A DNA stretch of 64,000 nt from Bog-473 sp052140165. Its GTDB lineage: Bacteria; Actinomycetota; Acidimicrobiia; Acidimicrobiales; RAAP-2. Made by a program: the position numbers and the translations under genes. Position 1 is the stretch's first letter. Each line of letters starts with the position of its first letter. The stretch spans positions 35,002 through 99,001 of the forward strand of contig JBKQUM010000073.1 of assembly GCA_052140165.1 (NCBI GenBank). The letters run 5' to 3'. Of this stretch, positions 34,371 to 41,880 are shown piece after piece. The notes beneath the pieces are model-generated. The model was not told the DNA's origin. It searched no databases and was given only the letters and a program-made list of their open reading frames with translations.

Positions 34371-34393
34371 GGTTAGATTTTAATGCCCATTAA
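34371..34393. promoter_or_regulatory. Candidate TetR operator and promoter between the divergent operons
   Basis: TTAATGCCCATTAA (34380-34393) has perfect 6-base arms around a two-base centre and directly follows GGTTAGATTT, in which TAGATT (34374-34379) fits a -10 box for the right operon. The site lies 37 bases before GTG 34431 and 56 bases from the TetR start. Its AT-rich composition stands out. Confidence 0.55.
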
Positions 34394-34430
34394 CAAAAGT
34401 GCAAGGGAAAGTGCAAAGGGGAGGACGCCC

Positions 34431-35549
34431 GTGGAGTTCGGCATATTCATGGAGCTGTCGGTGCCCCGCCCGTGGACGGCGGATTCCGAGCGACAGGTCT
34501 ACGAGAACGCGCTCGAGCAGGTGCGCCTCGCCGACGAGCTCGGCTTCGACTACGTCTGGGCCGTCGAGCACCACTTCCTCGAGGAGTACTCGCACTGCTC
34601 GGGCCCCGACATCTTCCTCGCCGCCTGTGCGGCGCAGACCACGCGCATCCGGGTCGGGCACGGGGTGATCCCGTGCGTGCCCCAGTACCAGAGCCCCATC
34701 CGGGTGGCCGAGCGGGCCGCGGTGCTCGACATCATCTCGGGCGGGCGTCTGGAGCTGGGGACCGGGCGGTCCGCCACCTGGCCCGAGCTGAGCGGGTTCA
34801 ACGCCGATCCCGACGAGACCAAGAAGACCTGGGACGAGTTCGTGCGGGTGATCCCCAAGATGTGGATGCAGGAGCGCTTCTCCTGGGACGGGCGCATGTT
34901 CTCCATGCCCGAGCGGGCCATCCTGCCCAAGCCGCTGCAGAAGCCGCACCCGCCGATGTGGGTGGCGGTGACCTCGCCGGGGACCGAGGTCGACGCGGCC
35001 GACCGTGGCCTCGGCTGCCTCGGGCTGTCGCCGGGCGGCTTCGCCGACTCGGAGAAGAAGGTCCTGAACTACAGGAAGCGGATTGAGGTGTGCGACCCGG
35101 TCGGCGCCTTCGTCAACGACAAGGTGCTCACGGTCAACTTCCTCTCGTGCAACGAGGACGGGGACCTCGGCCGTCGCAACGGGCTGAAGGTGGCCTCCAT
35201 GTTCAGCTACATGGCGGCGCAGCTGCTCTCGGCCAAGGAGGTGCTGCCCACCCACTCCTACCCGTCCGAGGGCCTGCTCCCCGCCCTGCGCCGCGAGTCG
35301 GGCAGCCCGGGCGACGCCGCCAAGTCGTTCAAGGGCGTGACGATGGGCACCCCCGACGACGTGGCCGACGCGATCACGGCCTGGGAGAACGTCGGGTTCG
35401 ACGGGATCAACTTCATCCACCAGTTCATGGAGGTGATCCCCCAGCAGTACGTGCTCGACAGCATGCGGCTCTTCGCCGAGGAGGTCATGCCCCGCTTCAA
35501 GACGGGGACGGCGGCCGACCGGCGTCCGGTGGCGGCGGGGGTGGCCTGA
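34431..35549 (+). CDS. LLM-class flavin/F420-dependent oxidoreductase
   Basis: LLM-family protein of 372 residues, first gene of the right operon. VEFGIFMELSVPRPW starts the barrel, FDYVWAVEHHFLEEYSHCSGPDIFLA at about 36-61 (in parts) is the long active-site loop with the paired His of the luciferase-like branch, and SGGRLELGTGRSATWPELSGF near 104-124 follows. The shape is closer to the bacterial-luciferase-alpha-like monooxygenase branch than to the F420 dehydrogenases elsewhere in the window, so it may be an FMN monooxygenase. I chose GTG 34431 after GGGGAGG (34419-34425); the upstream ATG 34383 would add Lys/Arg-rich residues and overlap the operator. The stop overlaps the next ATG by one base. 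Confidence 0.88.
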   Translation: MEFGIFMELSVPRPWTADSERQVYENALEQVRLADELGFDYVWAVEHHFLEEYSHCSGPDIFLAACAAQTTRIRVGHGVIPCVPQYQSPIRVAERAAVLDIISGGRLELGTGRSATWPELSGFNADPDETKKTWDEFVRVIPKMWMQERFSWDGRMFSMPERAILPKPLQKPHPPMWVAVTSPGTEVDAADRGLGCLGLSPGGFADSEKKVLNYRKRIEVCDPVGAFVNDKVLTVNFLSCNEDGDLGRRNGLKVASMFSYMAAQLLSAKEVLPTHSYPSEGLLPALRRESGSPGDAAKSFKGVTMGTPDDVADAITAWENVGFDGINFIHQFMEVIPQQYVLDSMRLFAEEVMPRFKTGTAADRRPVAAGVA

Positions 35550-36304
35550 TGCCCCTCGCCGGCTCGCTCGACATCCGTCCGCTCGTCGACGGTGCGCCCG
35601 AGGTCGTCCTGAGCGAACGCGAGCTCGAGGTCGACGACGTCGACATCCTCCAGGTGCTCTACGAGGTCCGGGTGGCGGACCGTGAGTCGCTCGTCCCGCC
35701 GGCGCTCAACCCGACGATCCCGCCGGTGATCAGCTTCCTCGTCTACCGGGCGAAGGAGAGCGTGTTCGGCCCCTTCGCGCTGGCCCAGCTGCGCCTGACC
35801 GCCCGCTCAGGTGTCCGCCCCCGGGCCTACCTGATCTCGGCGCGCTGCGACAACCCCGCACTGGCCGGGGTGCTGGCCGACTCGTGGGGATTCCGGGTCA
35901 CACCGGGTGACATCAGCCTGCGTCGTTTCCACGACCGCGTGGACTGTTCGGTGCACGAGGACGGCCGGCCGATCCTGCAGGTGTCGCTCGTCGACCCGGT
36001 GCCGGTGACCGGGCACGACGTGCAGTATCCGCCGGGCATGCATCTGGCCCGGGTGACCCGCGACGGAGTGCTGAAGCCGCGCATCGTGCAGGTGGACTCG
36101 GAGTACGTGTTCCGCCGGGCCGACCGCGGCCGGCCCGAGCTCACCCACTTCGACCCCGCCGATTGGGGCGACGCCCGGCTCGTGCCCGACATCCCCGTCT
36201 CGGCGAGCTTCGCCGCCTGTGACATGACGATCGCCAACGTGCGCTACATCTGCAATCCCGACATCCCCGCCGCCGAAGGGACCGAGAAGGTCAGCGACGG
36301 ATGA
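35549..36304 (+). CDS. Acetoacetate-decarboxylase-fold protein lacking the usual Lys
   Basis: A 251-residue protein of the acetoacetate decarboxylase superfamily: LVPPALNPTIPPVISFLVYRAKES near 48-71 and FGPFALAQLRLTARSGVRPRAYLISARCDNPAL near 73-105 correspond to the central barrel. True decarboxylases carry a reactive Lys pair in a GxPKK-like loop. Here the equivalent stretch ADSWGFRVTPGD near 110-121 contains no Lys. Decarboxylation by a Schiff base is therefore unlikely; related proteins act as aldolase-dehydratases or binders. It is coupled to the LLM gene (TGATG). A 40-base gap leads to the DUF7064-type gene. Confidence 0.75.
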   Translation: MPLAGSLDIRPLVDGAPEVVLSERELEVDDVDILQVLYEVRVADRESLVPPALNPTIPPVISFLVYRAKESVFGPFALAQLRLTARSGVRPRAYLISARCDNPALAGVLADSWGFRVTPGDISLRRFHDRVDCSVHEDGRPILQVSLVDPVPVTGHDVQYPPGMHLARVTRDGVLKPRIVQVDSEYVFRRADRGRPELTHFDPADWGDARLVPDIPVSASFAACDMTIANVRYICNPDIPAAEGTEKVSDG

Positions 36305-36344
36305 GGTCCAGCCCCGCCACCGACCATTCCCTATCCTGAGCCCG

Positions 36345-37310
36345 GTGGGCGCGGACGCGAGCGACGAGGGGCTGCACCCGGCGGGTGATGACCCCGACTG
36401 GCAGGAGAGCGCGTATCTCGCGTGGCGCGACCCGGTCAGCGGCCTGGGCGGGAACCACCGCATCGGCAACGAGCTGAACCGCGGCGTGGCCAACCTCTGG
36501 TGCGGCGTCTACCACGAGCGCGGCACCCGCTTCCGCTGCAACGGCGAGGCGCTGCCGCTGGTCCGCCTCGACGAGGAGGGCATGTGCGCCGGGCCGCAAC
36601 GGCTCTTCCTCGAAGGCGCGCGGCTGCGCTTCGTGCTCGACGGCGAGGGCTGCCGCGCCGAGCTCGAGATCACCGACGCGGGCTCGCGGTCCTTCGCCAA
36701 CGCGCAGACGTTCACCGGGACGGCCGGGACGGCCGGGACGGCCGGCACCATCTTCTCCAACAATTTCCACGTCTTCTGCCGGGTCCGGGGCACGGTCGAG
36801 CTCGACGGGACGAAGGCGGAGGTCGACGCCCCGGCCTGGCGGGACCATTCGTGGGGGGCCCGCCGCTGGGACAGTTTCGTGTCGAGCCGGAGCTTCGGCG
36901 GCACCCACGGCGACCTCCGGTTCCGCTTCGCGTCCATGGTCGGCGTCAACGGCAGCTTCTTCCGGATCGGCTCGCTCTCCCGTGGCGGGGAGCCGATCCC
37001 GGTCGCCGGCGCCGAGATGCTGGTGCACGTCGACGACGACTCCGTGCGCTGCCCCTCCGCCGAGGTCCGCTACCGGCTCGAAGCGGGCGGGACGACGTGT
37101 GTCCGCATCGAGACCATCGGCGGCATGATCGGCGCCACCTCCCAGCGCTACGGCTGGGAGTCGGTCGGCGACGTGCGCGTGGACGGCGAGCCGGGCGGCT
37201 GGGGCTTCCTCGAGACGAACCTCAACGCCCGCAACGGCCAGAGCCCGCCCGCCTTCGTCCTGGCCGACGCCCTGACCAACGGCGTGACGCGGCCACCGCC
37301 GGTGCCGTGA
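36345..37310 (+). CDS. DUF7064/DUF7065-type protein of unknown function
   Basis: A 321-residue protein starting with GTG. It shares with the product of 24030-25061 the landmark xRDHSWGAR (166-173) and a N-terminal Trp-containing region (DPDWQESAYLAWRDP). The second half resembles a repeat of the same beta-rich plan (FRFASMVGVNGSFFRIG; later ETIGGMIGATSQRYGWESVGD). Three perfect 9-base repeats inside the gene encode the Gly-Thr-Ala run GTAGTAGTAGT at about 125-135, a probable loop. It follows the acetoacetate-decarboxylase-fold gene by 40 bases and precedes the kinase gene by seven, so it belongs to the right operon. Function unknown. Confidence 0.65.
   Translation: MGADASDEGLHPAGDDPDWQESAYLAWRDPVSGLGGNHRIGNELNRGVANLWCGVYHERGTRFRCNGEALPLVRLDEEGMCAGPQRLFLEGARLRFVLDGEGCRAELEITDAGSRSFANAQTFTGTAGTAGTAGTIFSNNFHVFCRVRGTVELDGTKAEVDAPAWRDHSWGARRWDSFVSSRSFGGTHGDLRFRFASMVGVNGSFFRIGSLSRGGEPIPVAGAEMLVHVDDDSVRCPSAEVRYRLEAGGTTCVRIETIGGMIGATSQRYGWESVGDVRVDGEPGGWGFLETNLNARNGQSPPAFVLADALTNGVTRPPPVP
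36716..36742 (+). repeat. Three tandem 9-base repeats inside the DUF7064-type gene
   Basis: CGGGACGGC repeated three times without mismatch (36716-36724, 36725-36733, 36734-36742), in frame, encoding a Gly-Thr-Ala tract. Copy number could vary without a frameshift. Confidence 0.8.
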
Positions 37311-37317
37311 TGCCGAC

Positions 37318-38760
37318 ATGAGGCAGCCGTCCGACGACCGGGCGCTGTACCTGCGCCAGCTGCGCGCCACCGTCACCGCCACCTTCCTGCCGGAGCTGAC
37401 CAGCCCGACGGCGATCGACGCGGCGGGGCTCGTCGACCGGATCCTGGCCGAGCTCATCGTCGAGGAGGAGTGGGCCGAGGCGCTGAGCCGGCAGTTCGGC
37501 GCCGAGTTCGCGGCGCTCCTGCCTGCGTCGGGGGACGACAGCGTCACGCCGGAGCGTTTCGGCGACCTCCGCCGCCGGGCGGCCGAGGTCGTCGCCCAGC
37601 GGGCCGCCGGCGACGATGCCGCGGACCGGGAGCTCTGCCGGCGGCTCGTCGACGTCGAGCGCCGCTTCCTCGATCGGGTCGACGAGCTCCGTGGCGCCGT
37701 GCTCGACGAGCAGCCCGATCCCGACGGCGCGAACTCGTCGACGGAATGCTCGCTGTCGAGGGAGCAGCTGGCCGCCGCTCTCCGCCGCACGCTCACGGCC
37801 TCGCCGGACCTGGCGGTGACGACCATGGAGGTCGTCCCCGGTGGCCGCTCCAAAGAGACCATCCTGGTCACGCTCACCGGTACGACCGAGCTCCCCGCCG
37901 ACGTCATCGTCCGCATCGACCGGCCCGTGGGCATCCTCCAGACGAGGGCAGCCGACGAGTTCGCCGTCCTCCAGGCCGTGTACGCCCACGGCGGCGTCCC
38001 GGTCCCGCGGCCCTTCTTCGCCGACGAGCTGGACGCAGACGGGGCGCGCACCCTGCTCGTCATGGAGCGGGTCAGCGGGCAGAAGGCAGGGGAGTACTTC
38101 CCCGACCTCGCCGCCCCGACGGAGCACTGCCATGCCCTCGGGGAGCAGCTCGCCGCCGCCCTCGCCCACGTCCACGGCGTGCCGCTCGAGACCCTGGCGG
38201 CGTCGAGCCTCGACGTGGACGCCGCCGTGACCGAGGCGTCGGTCACAGCGGCAGTGGAGGGGATGGCGGCCCGCATCGGCGAGCTCGGCGGACCGCCCAT
38301 CGTGGCCGTCCCGTTGGCGCGCCAGTGGCTGCTCGACCACGTGGCCGACGTGGTGCCGTCCGGCCCGCTCCACCTCCTGCAGGGCGACGTCGGCCTGCAC
38401 AACATGCTCGTCGAGAGGGACCGCGTCACCGCGCTGGTCGACTGGGAGGCGGCAACCGTCGGCCCCCCCGCACGCGAGCTCGCCGCCGCCCGGCCGGCTG
38501 CCACGGCGTTGATGAGGTGGGAGGAGTTCGTCGACGCGTATCGAGCTGCGGGTGGCCCGCCCGAGGCGACCGATGAGCGGGCCGTCGCGTTCTACCGGGT
38601 CTTCTTCGCCCTCGGTGCCTGCATGTCCAGCCGCACCGGTGGCCACTTCTTCCGCACCGGAGCCAAGCGCGATCTCCTCACGGCCCACTCGGGGCTCGAC
38701 GCCCACTTCCGCGCCCAGCGCAACCTCGCCCGCGCCCTGGAGGACGCCCTGGGCGAATAG
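37318..38760 (+). CDS. APH-type phosphotransferase with N-terminal helical extension
   Basis: A 480-residue protein with an APH-fold kinase domain at about 165-450. The catalytic loop LLQGDVGLHN gives Asp357 and Asn362, and VDWEAATVGPPARELAA gives the metal Asp375. ILVTL...VIVRIDRPVG near 181-205 is the ATP-lid and Lys region (Arg replaces a clear Lys). The N-terminal 160 residues are helical and acidic (LRATVTATFLPELTSP, then REL...VERRFLDRV). In related systems a small separate partner protein is encoded beside the kinase, and this extension might be its fused counterpart; that is a guess. The second kinase of the region is at 25058. It closes the right operon. Confidence 0.78.
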   Translation: MRQPSDDRALYLRQLRATVTATFLPELTSPTAIDAAGLVDRILAELIVEEEWAEALSRQFGAEFAALLPASGDDSVTPERFGDLRRRAAEVVAQRAAGDDAADRELCRRLVDVERRFLDRVDELRGAVLDEQPDPDGANSSTECSLSREQLAAALRRTLTASPDLAVTTMEVVPGGRSKETILVTLTGTTELPADVIVRIDRPVGILQTRAADEFAVLQAVYAHGGVPVPRPFFADELDADGARTLLVMERVSGQKAGEYFPDLAAPTEHCHALGEQLAAALAHVHGVPLETLAASSLDVDAAVTEASVTAAVEGMAARIGELGGPPIVAVPLARQWLLDHVADVVPSGPLHLLQGDVGLHNMLVERDRVTALVDWEAATVGPPARELAAARPAATALMRWEEFVDAYRAAGGPPEATDERAVAFYRVFFALGACMSSRTGGHFFRTGAKRDLLTAHSGLDAHFRAQRNLARALEDALGE

Positions 38761-38824
38761 GAGGCCAGGCGCCGACCGAGGAGGGTGGTCGCCGACGCGC
38801 GGCGACGGCAGCAACGGTGCGTGC

Positions 38825-38873
38825 CAGAAGTGTTGCGATTCCGGGTCGCGACATTATTTCGGTATCCTCTTTC
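38825..38873 (+). promoter_or_regulatory. Promoter of the first substrate-binding-protein gene
   Basis: CAGAAGTGTTGC (38825-38836) and, 24 bases on, GGTATCCTCTTT (38861-38872). The same two blocks recur before the second binding-protein gene with a 29-base spacer. TATCCT (38863-38868) fits a -10 box 71 bases before GTG 38940. Confidence 0.6.
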
Positions 38874-38939
38874 CTGGTCAGCGGCTTGGACTGGTAGAGG
38901 ACGGGGGCATGACTTCTCGTCGTGCCCGGGGAGGAGAGC

Positions 38940-40199
38940 GTGCACCCATCAGGTCGAACCTGTCGGTCCTACGCCGCCCTGGCCCTCGCCGCTCTCGTCG
39001 CCGGCGCGCTCGCTGTCGCGCCGCTCGCCGTGGCGGGCGTCGCCGGTGCCGCCTCGAACGCCCTCGGTACACCCCGTCCCGCCAGCGGCAGTGCCGTGAC
39101 CCTCGGCATGATCAGCGATGGCGGTTCGGGCACCGTCGGTACCGCACCCCTGGTCGAGCAGGGAGCCAAGGCGGCCGTCGCCTACGAGAACGAGTACGGC
39201 GACGGCCTCGAGGGCCACAAGATCGACCTCTACATCTGCGAGAACCAGGAGACGCCGGCGGGCGGGCAGGCCTGCGCCAACGACATGGTCCAGCAGGGCG
39301 TCGCCGCGGTGATCGAACCCTTCACGGGCCAGGGCCAGACCGAGGTGCCGACGATCGTGAAGGCCGGCATCCCCTACATCACGATGTCAGGCGGGTCGAC
39401 GGCGGAGCTCACGACGCCGGGCGCCTTCGCGCTACAGGGCGGGTTCCCGGCCATCCTCGGAGCGATGGCCATGCAGGCCAAGCAGGAGGGCTACAAGAAG
39501 GTGGCCCTGCTCGTGTCCAACGTGCCCTCTGTCGTCCAGGCCACGGAGGGGATCGGCGGGATCGTCTTCAAGGCCGCCGGGGTCGGTCTCCAGGTCGTGG
39601 CGGTCAACCCGGGGACGGCGGACATGACACCGCAGCTCGAGTCCGCGGTGTCGGGTGGCGCCTCGGCCGTCGGGGAAGCCGGCGACGTCACCTTCTGCAG
39701 CTCGTTCCTGCGGGCCTACGCCGCGCTCGGCCTCCACCTGCCCAGGTACGTGGTCGCCACCTGCCTCGACCCGAGCATCCTCAATTCCCCGTCCCTCGAC
39801 AAGGTGATGAAGGGCTCGTGGCTGGCGGGGGCCGGCACTGCGAGTGCGGGCAACGACGCCTTCTACGCGGCCATCGTGCACCGGTACGCGCCGAAGGTGA
39901 ACCCGAACCCCAACGCGAGCGCGAACGACCTGGCGGGCATGCTGCCGGTGCTGTCGCTGGCCGACATCATGAAGGGCTCCGCGCAGCCCGTCACCGCGTT
40001 GGGGATCCTGAGGCAGACCGAAGCCGCCAGGGACGTCGTCCTTCCGATGTTCGGGACCCTGACCTTCACCTGCAACGGCACCGCCATCCCATTGCTGAAG
40101 TCCGTGTGCTCGTCGACAGCCGCCGTCGGCGTGCTCGGCAGTGGGTACCAGGTCAGCCACATCGAGATCTACGATCCGACGCCGCTGTTCTCCGGATAG
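38940..40199 (+). CDS. Branched-chain amino acid-type ABC substrate-binding protein (copy 1)
   Basis: Periplasmic-binding-protein type I family, 419 residues, secreted: the first about 40 residues are a Sec signal (basic start, long Ala/Val/Leu core, Ala-rich cleavage region ending near AGAAS). There is no lipobox Cys, which is unusual for a binding protein of a monoderm. Mature part: VTLGMISDGGSG strand, EQGAKAAVAYENEYGDGLEGHKIDLYICENQ in parts near 67-97, GQGQTEVPTIVKAGIPYITMSG near 122-143 and a C-terminal FTCNGTAIPLLKSVCSS disulfide-like pair. Start GTG 38940 lies five bases after GGGGAGGAG. It pairs with copy 2, about 70 per cent alike by eye. The Liv permease/ATPase genes are 3 kb away on the other strand. 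Confidence 0.85.
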   Translation: MHPSGRTCRSYAALALAALVAGALAVAPLAVAGVAGAASNALGTPRPASGSAVTLGMISDGGSGTVGTAPLVEQGAKAAVAYENEYGDGLEGHKIDLYICENQETPAGGQACANDMVQQGVAAVIEPFTGQGQTEVPTIVKAGIPYITMSGGSTAELTTPGAFALQGGFPAILGAMAMQAKQEGYKKVALLVSNVPSVVQATEGIGGIVFKAAGVGLQVVAVNPGTADMTPQLESAVSGGASAVGEAGDVTFCSSFLRAYAALGLHLPRYVVATCLDPSILNSPSLDKVMKGSWLAGAGTASAGNDAFYAAIVHRYAPKVNPNPNASANDLAGMLPVLSLADIMKGSAQPVTALGILRQTEAARDVVLPMFGTLTFTCNGTAIPLLKSVCSSTAAVGVLGSGYQVSHIEIYDPTPLFSG

Positions 40200-40338
40200 G
40201 GCAGCGACGGGTCACCGGCTCCCCACCGGCGTGGTCGCCCCGTCTCGAGTAGACGGCGCCTCCCGCCCTCCGCCGAACCGCTGGTCGGGCGCACGTCACA
40301 GCCCTGGAGATCTCGAAAAAGGGGGTGAGGATCTATTT

Positions 40339-40392
40339 CAGAAGTGTTGCAGTACGTTGGCCCGTGGAGAGGTCTAAATGGTATCCTCTTTT
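40339..40392 (+). promoter_or_regulatory. Promoter of the second substrate-binding-protein gene
   Basis: CAGAAGTGTTGC (40339-40350) and GGTATCCTCTTTT (40380-40392), the same blocks as at 38825-38873. TAAATGG-TATC-CTCTTTT is partly palindromic. TATCCT (40382-40387) lies 80 bases before GTG 40468. Bases 40200-40338 show nothing else recognisable. Confidence 0.6.
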
Positions 40393-40467
40393 AGCCGCAA
40401 CCGGGGGGCCGCTGCGGCTGGACGTGAGCAGCGACGTCGCCCCCTGATCCCCAAGGAGGAAACAACA

Positions 40468-41751
40468 GTGCTCAGAACAGGTGTGATGGGGCGGTCCGGC
40501 GGGAAGGCGCGACGGGTCTTGGCGACCGGATTGCTCGCGGCCGGCGTCATGACGGTGGCAACCGCGTCGGTTGCCGTGGTCGGGATCGGCACGGCAGGTG
40601 CCAGCAGCGCGCTCGGAACCGCACATCCGGCGACCTTGCCGGCAGTCACGATCGGTCTGATCAGCGACGGCGGCGGCAGCAGCTCCATCGGCACAGCCGC
40701 ACTGGAGGAGCAGGGCGCCAAGGCCGCCGTTGACTACGAGAACGAGTACGGCGACGGGCTCGAGGGTCACAAGATCGACCTCTACATCTGCGAGAACCAG
40801 TCGACCCCGGCCGGCGGCCAGACCTGCGCAAACGACATGGTCCAGCACGGCGTGGTCGCGGTGGTCGAACCCTTCACCGGGCAGGGTCAGACCGAAGTGC
40901 CGACCATCGTTGGCGCCGGCATCCCCTACATCACGATCAGCGGAGCGTCCACGGCCGAGCTCACCTCGCCTGGCGCCTTCGCCATCGAGGGCGGCTTCCC
41001 GGCCTACCTGGGTGCCGAGGCGCTGAGCGCCAAGCAGCACGGCTACACGAAGGTTGCCCTCCTGGTGGACAACGTGCCGGCCGCCATCCAGGGCGCGCAG
41101 GCCCTCGGCGGCATCGTCTTCAAGGCCGCCGGCGTCGGCTACACCGTGATCCCGGTGAACTCGGGCACAGCGGACATGAGCCCGCAGCTGCAGTCCGCCG
41201 TCTCCGATGGCGCGCAAGCGGTCGGCATGGTCGGCGACGTGACGTTCTGCAGCTCCTTCCTCCAGGCCTACAACACGCTCGACCTGAAGCTTCCCAGGTA
41301 CGTGCTGTCGACCTGCCAGGACCCGAGCATCCTCGACTCGGCCACACTCGACAAGGCGCTCGCGGGCTCCTACATCACGACGACGACGCAGTCGTCGAAG
41401 GCTGACCTCGCGACTTACGCGGGCATCATCAAGAAGTACGACCCGAAGGCCAGCCCGAACCCGAACGTCAGCAGCAACCAGGCCGACGGTGTGACCCCGG
41501 TCCTGACACTGGCCGCCATCATGAAGGGTTCGACGCAACCCGTCACTGCAGCGGGGGTCAAGACGCAGACGGAGACGGCACAGAACGTGGTGATCCCGCT
41601 CTCGGGCGGCCTGACCTTCACGTGCAACGGGACGGCCATCCCGCTCCTCAAGTCGGTGTGCTCGTCTTCGGCGGCGATCGGCGTCATCCAGGCCGGCAAG
41701 ACCGGCAAGGTCACCCAAGTGAGGGTGTACAACCCGACGCCGCTGTTCTAG
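40468..41751 (+). CDS. Branched-chain amino acid-type ABC substrate-binding protein (copy 2)
   Basis: Paralogue of the preceding gene, 427 residues, with a Sec signal (KARRVLATGLLAAGVMTVATASVAVVG core, in parts about 13-40) and no lipobox Cys. The mature protein shares YENEYGDGLEGHKIDLYICE, the FTGQGQTEVPTI ligand-domain segment, GDVTFCSSFL and the C-terminal FTCNGTAIPLLKSVCSS with copy 1. The start GTG 40468 follows AAGGAGGA (40453-40460) ideally; the ATG at 40378 upstream overlaps the promoter and is rejected. The two copies have diverged most in the hinge and second domain, suggesting different ligands served by one permease. Likely recent tandem duplication, including the promoter. Confidence 0.86.
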   Translation: MLRTGVMGRSGGKARRVLATGLLAAGVMTVATASVAVVGIGTAGASSALGTAHPATLPAVTIGLISDGGGSSSIGTAALEEQGAKAAVDYENEYGDGLEGHKIDLYICENQSTPAGGQTCANDMVQHGVVAVVEPFTGQGQTEVPTIVGAGIPYITISGASTAELTSPGAFAIEGGFPAYLGAEALSAKQHGYTKVALLVDNVPAAIQGAQALGGIVFKAAGVGYTVIPVNSGTADMSPQLQSAVSDGAQAVGMVGDVTFCSSFLQAYNTLDLKLPRYVLSTCQDPSILDSATLDKALAGSYITTTTQSSKADLATYAGIIKKYDPKASPNPNVSSNQADGVTPVLTLAAIMKGSTQPVTAAGVKTQTETAQNVVIPLSGGLTFTCNGTAIPLLKSVCSSSAAIGVIQAGKTGKVTQVRVYNPTPLF

Positions 41752-41804
41752 ACGGAGGGTTCTGGGAGCCGGCACCGCCGCTCCCGCCGGCAGTTGTCAC
41801 AGGG

Positions 41805-41866
41805 GTGGCGCCTCTTTGGGGGGGGCCGCCCCTGTGGCGCCTCTTTGGGGGGCCGCCCCTGTGGCG
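41805..41866. repeat. Two tandem GC-rich repeats between binding protein and isochorismatase genes
   Basis: Two consecutive units of 29 and 27 bases, starting GTGGCGCCTCTTTGGGG and ending GGCCGCCCCT (41805-41833 and 41834-41860), differ only in the length of the G run, followed by a third partial GTGGCG (41861-41866). GGGGC/GCCCC arms let each unit fold. It could be a paired terminator after the binding-protein gene, or a slippage-prone repeat. Confidence 0.7.
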
Positions 41867-41880
41867 CGTTACGGGCCACA

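Noticed and set aside
36716..36742. CRISPR-like or regulatory tandem repeat
   Set aside because: Units are 9 bases, in frame and coding for Gly-Thr-Ala; no spacers.
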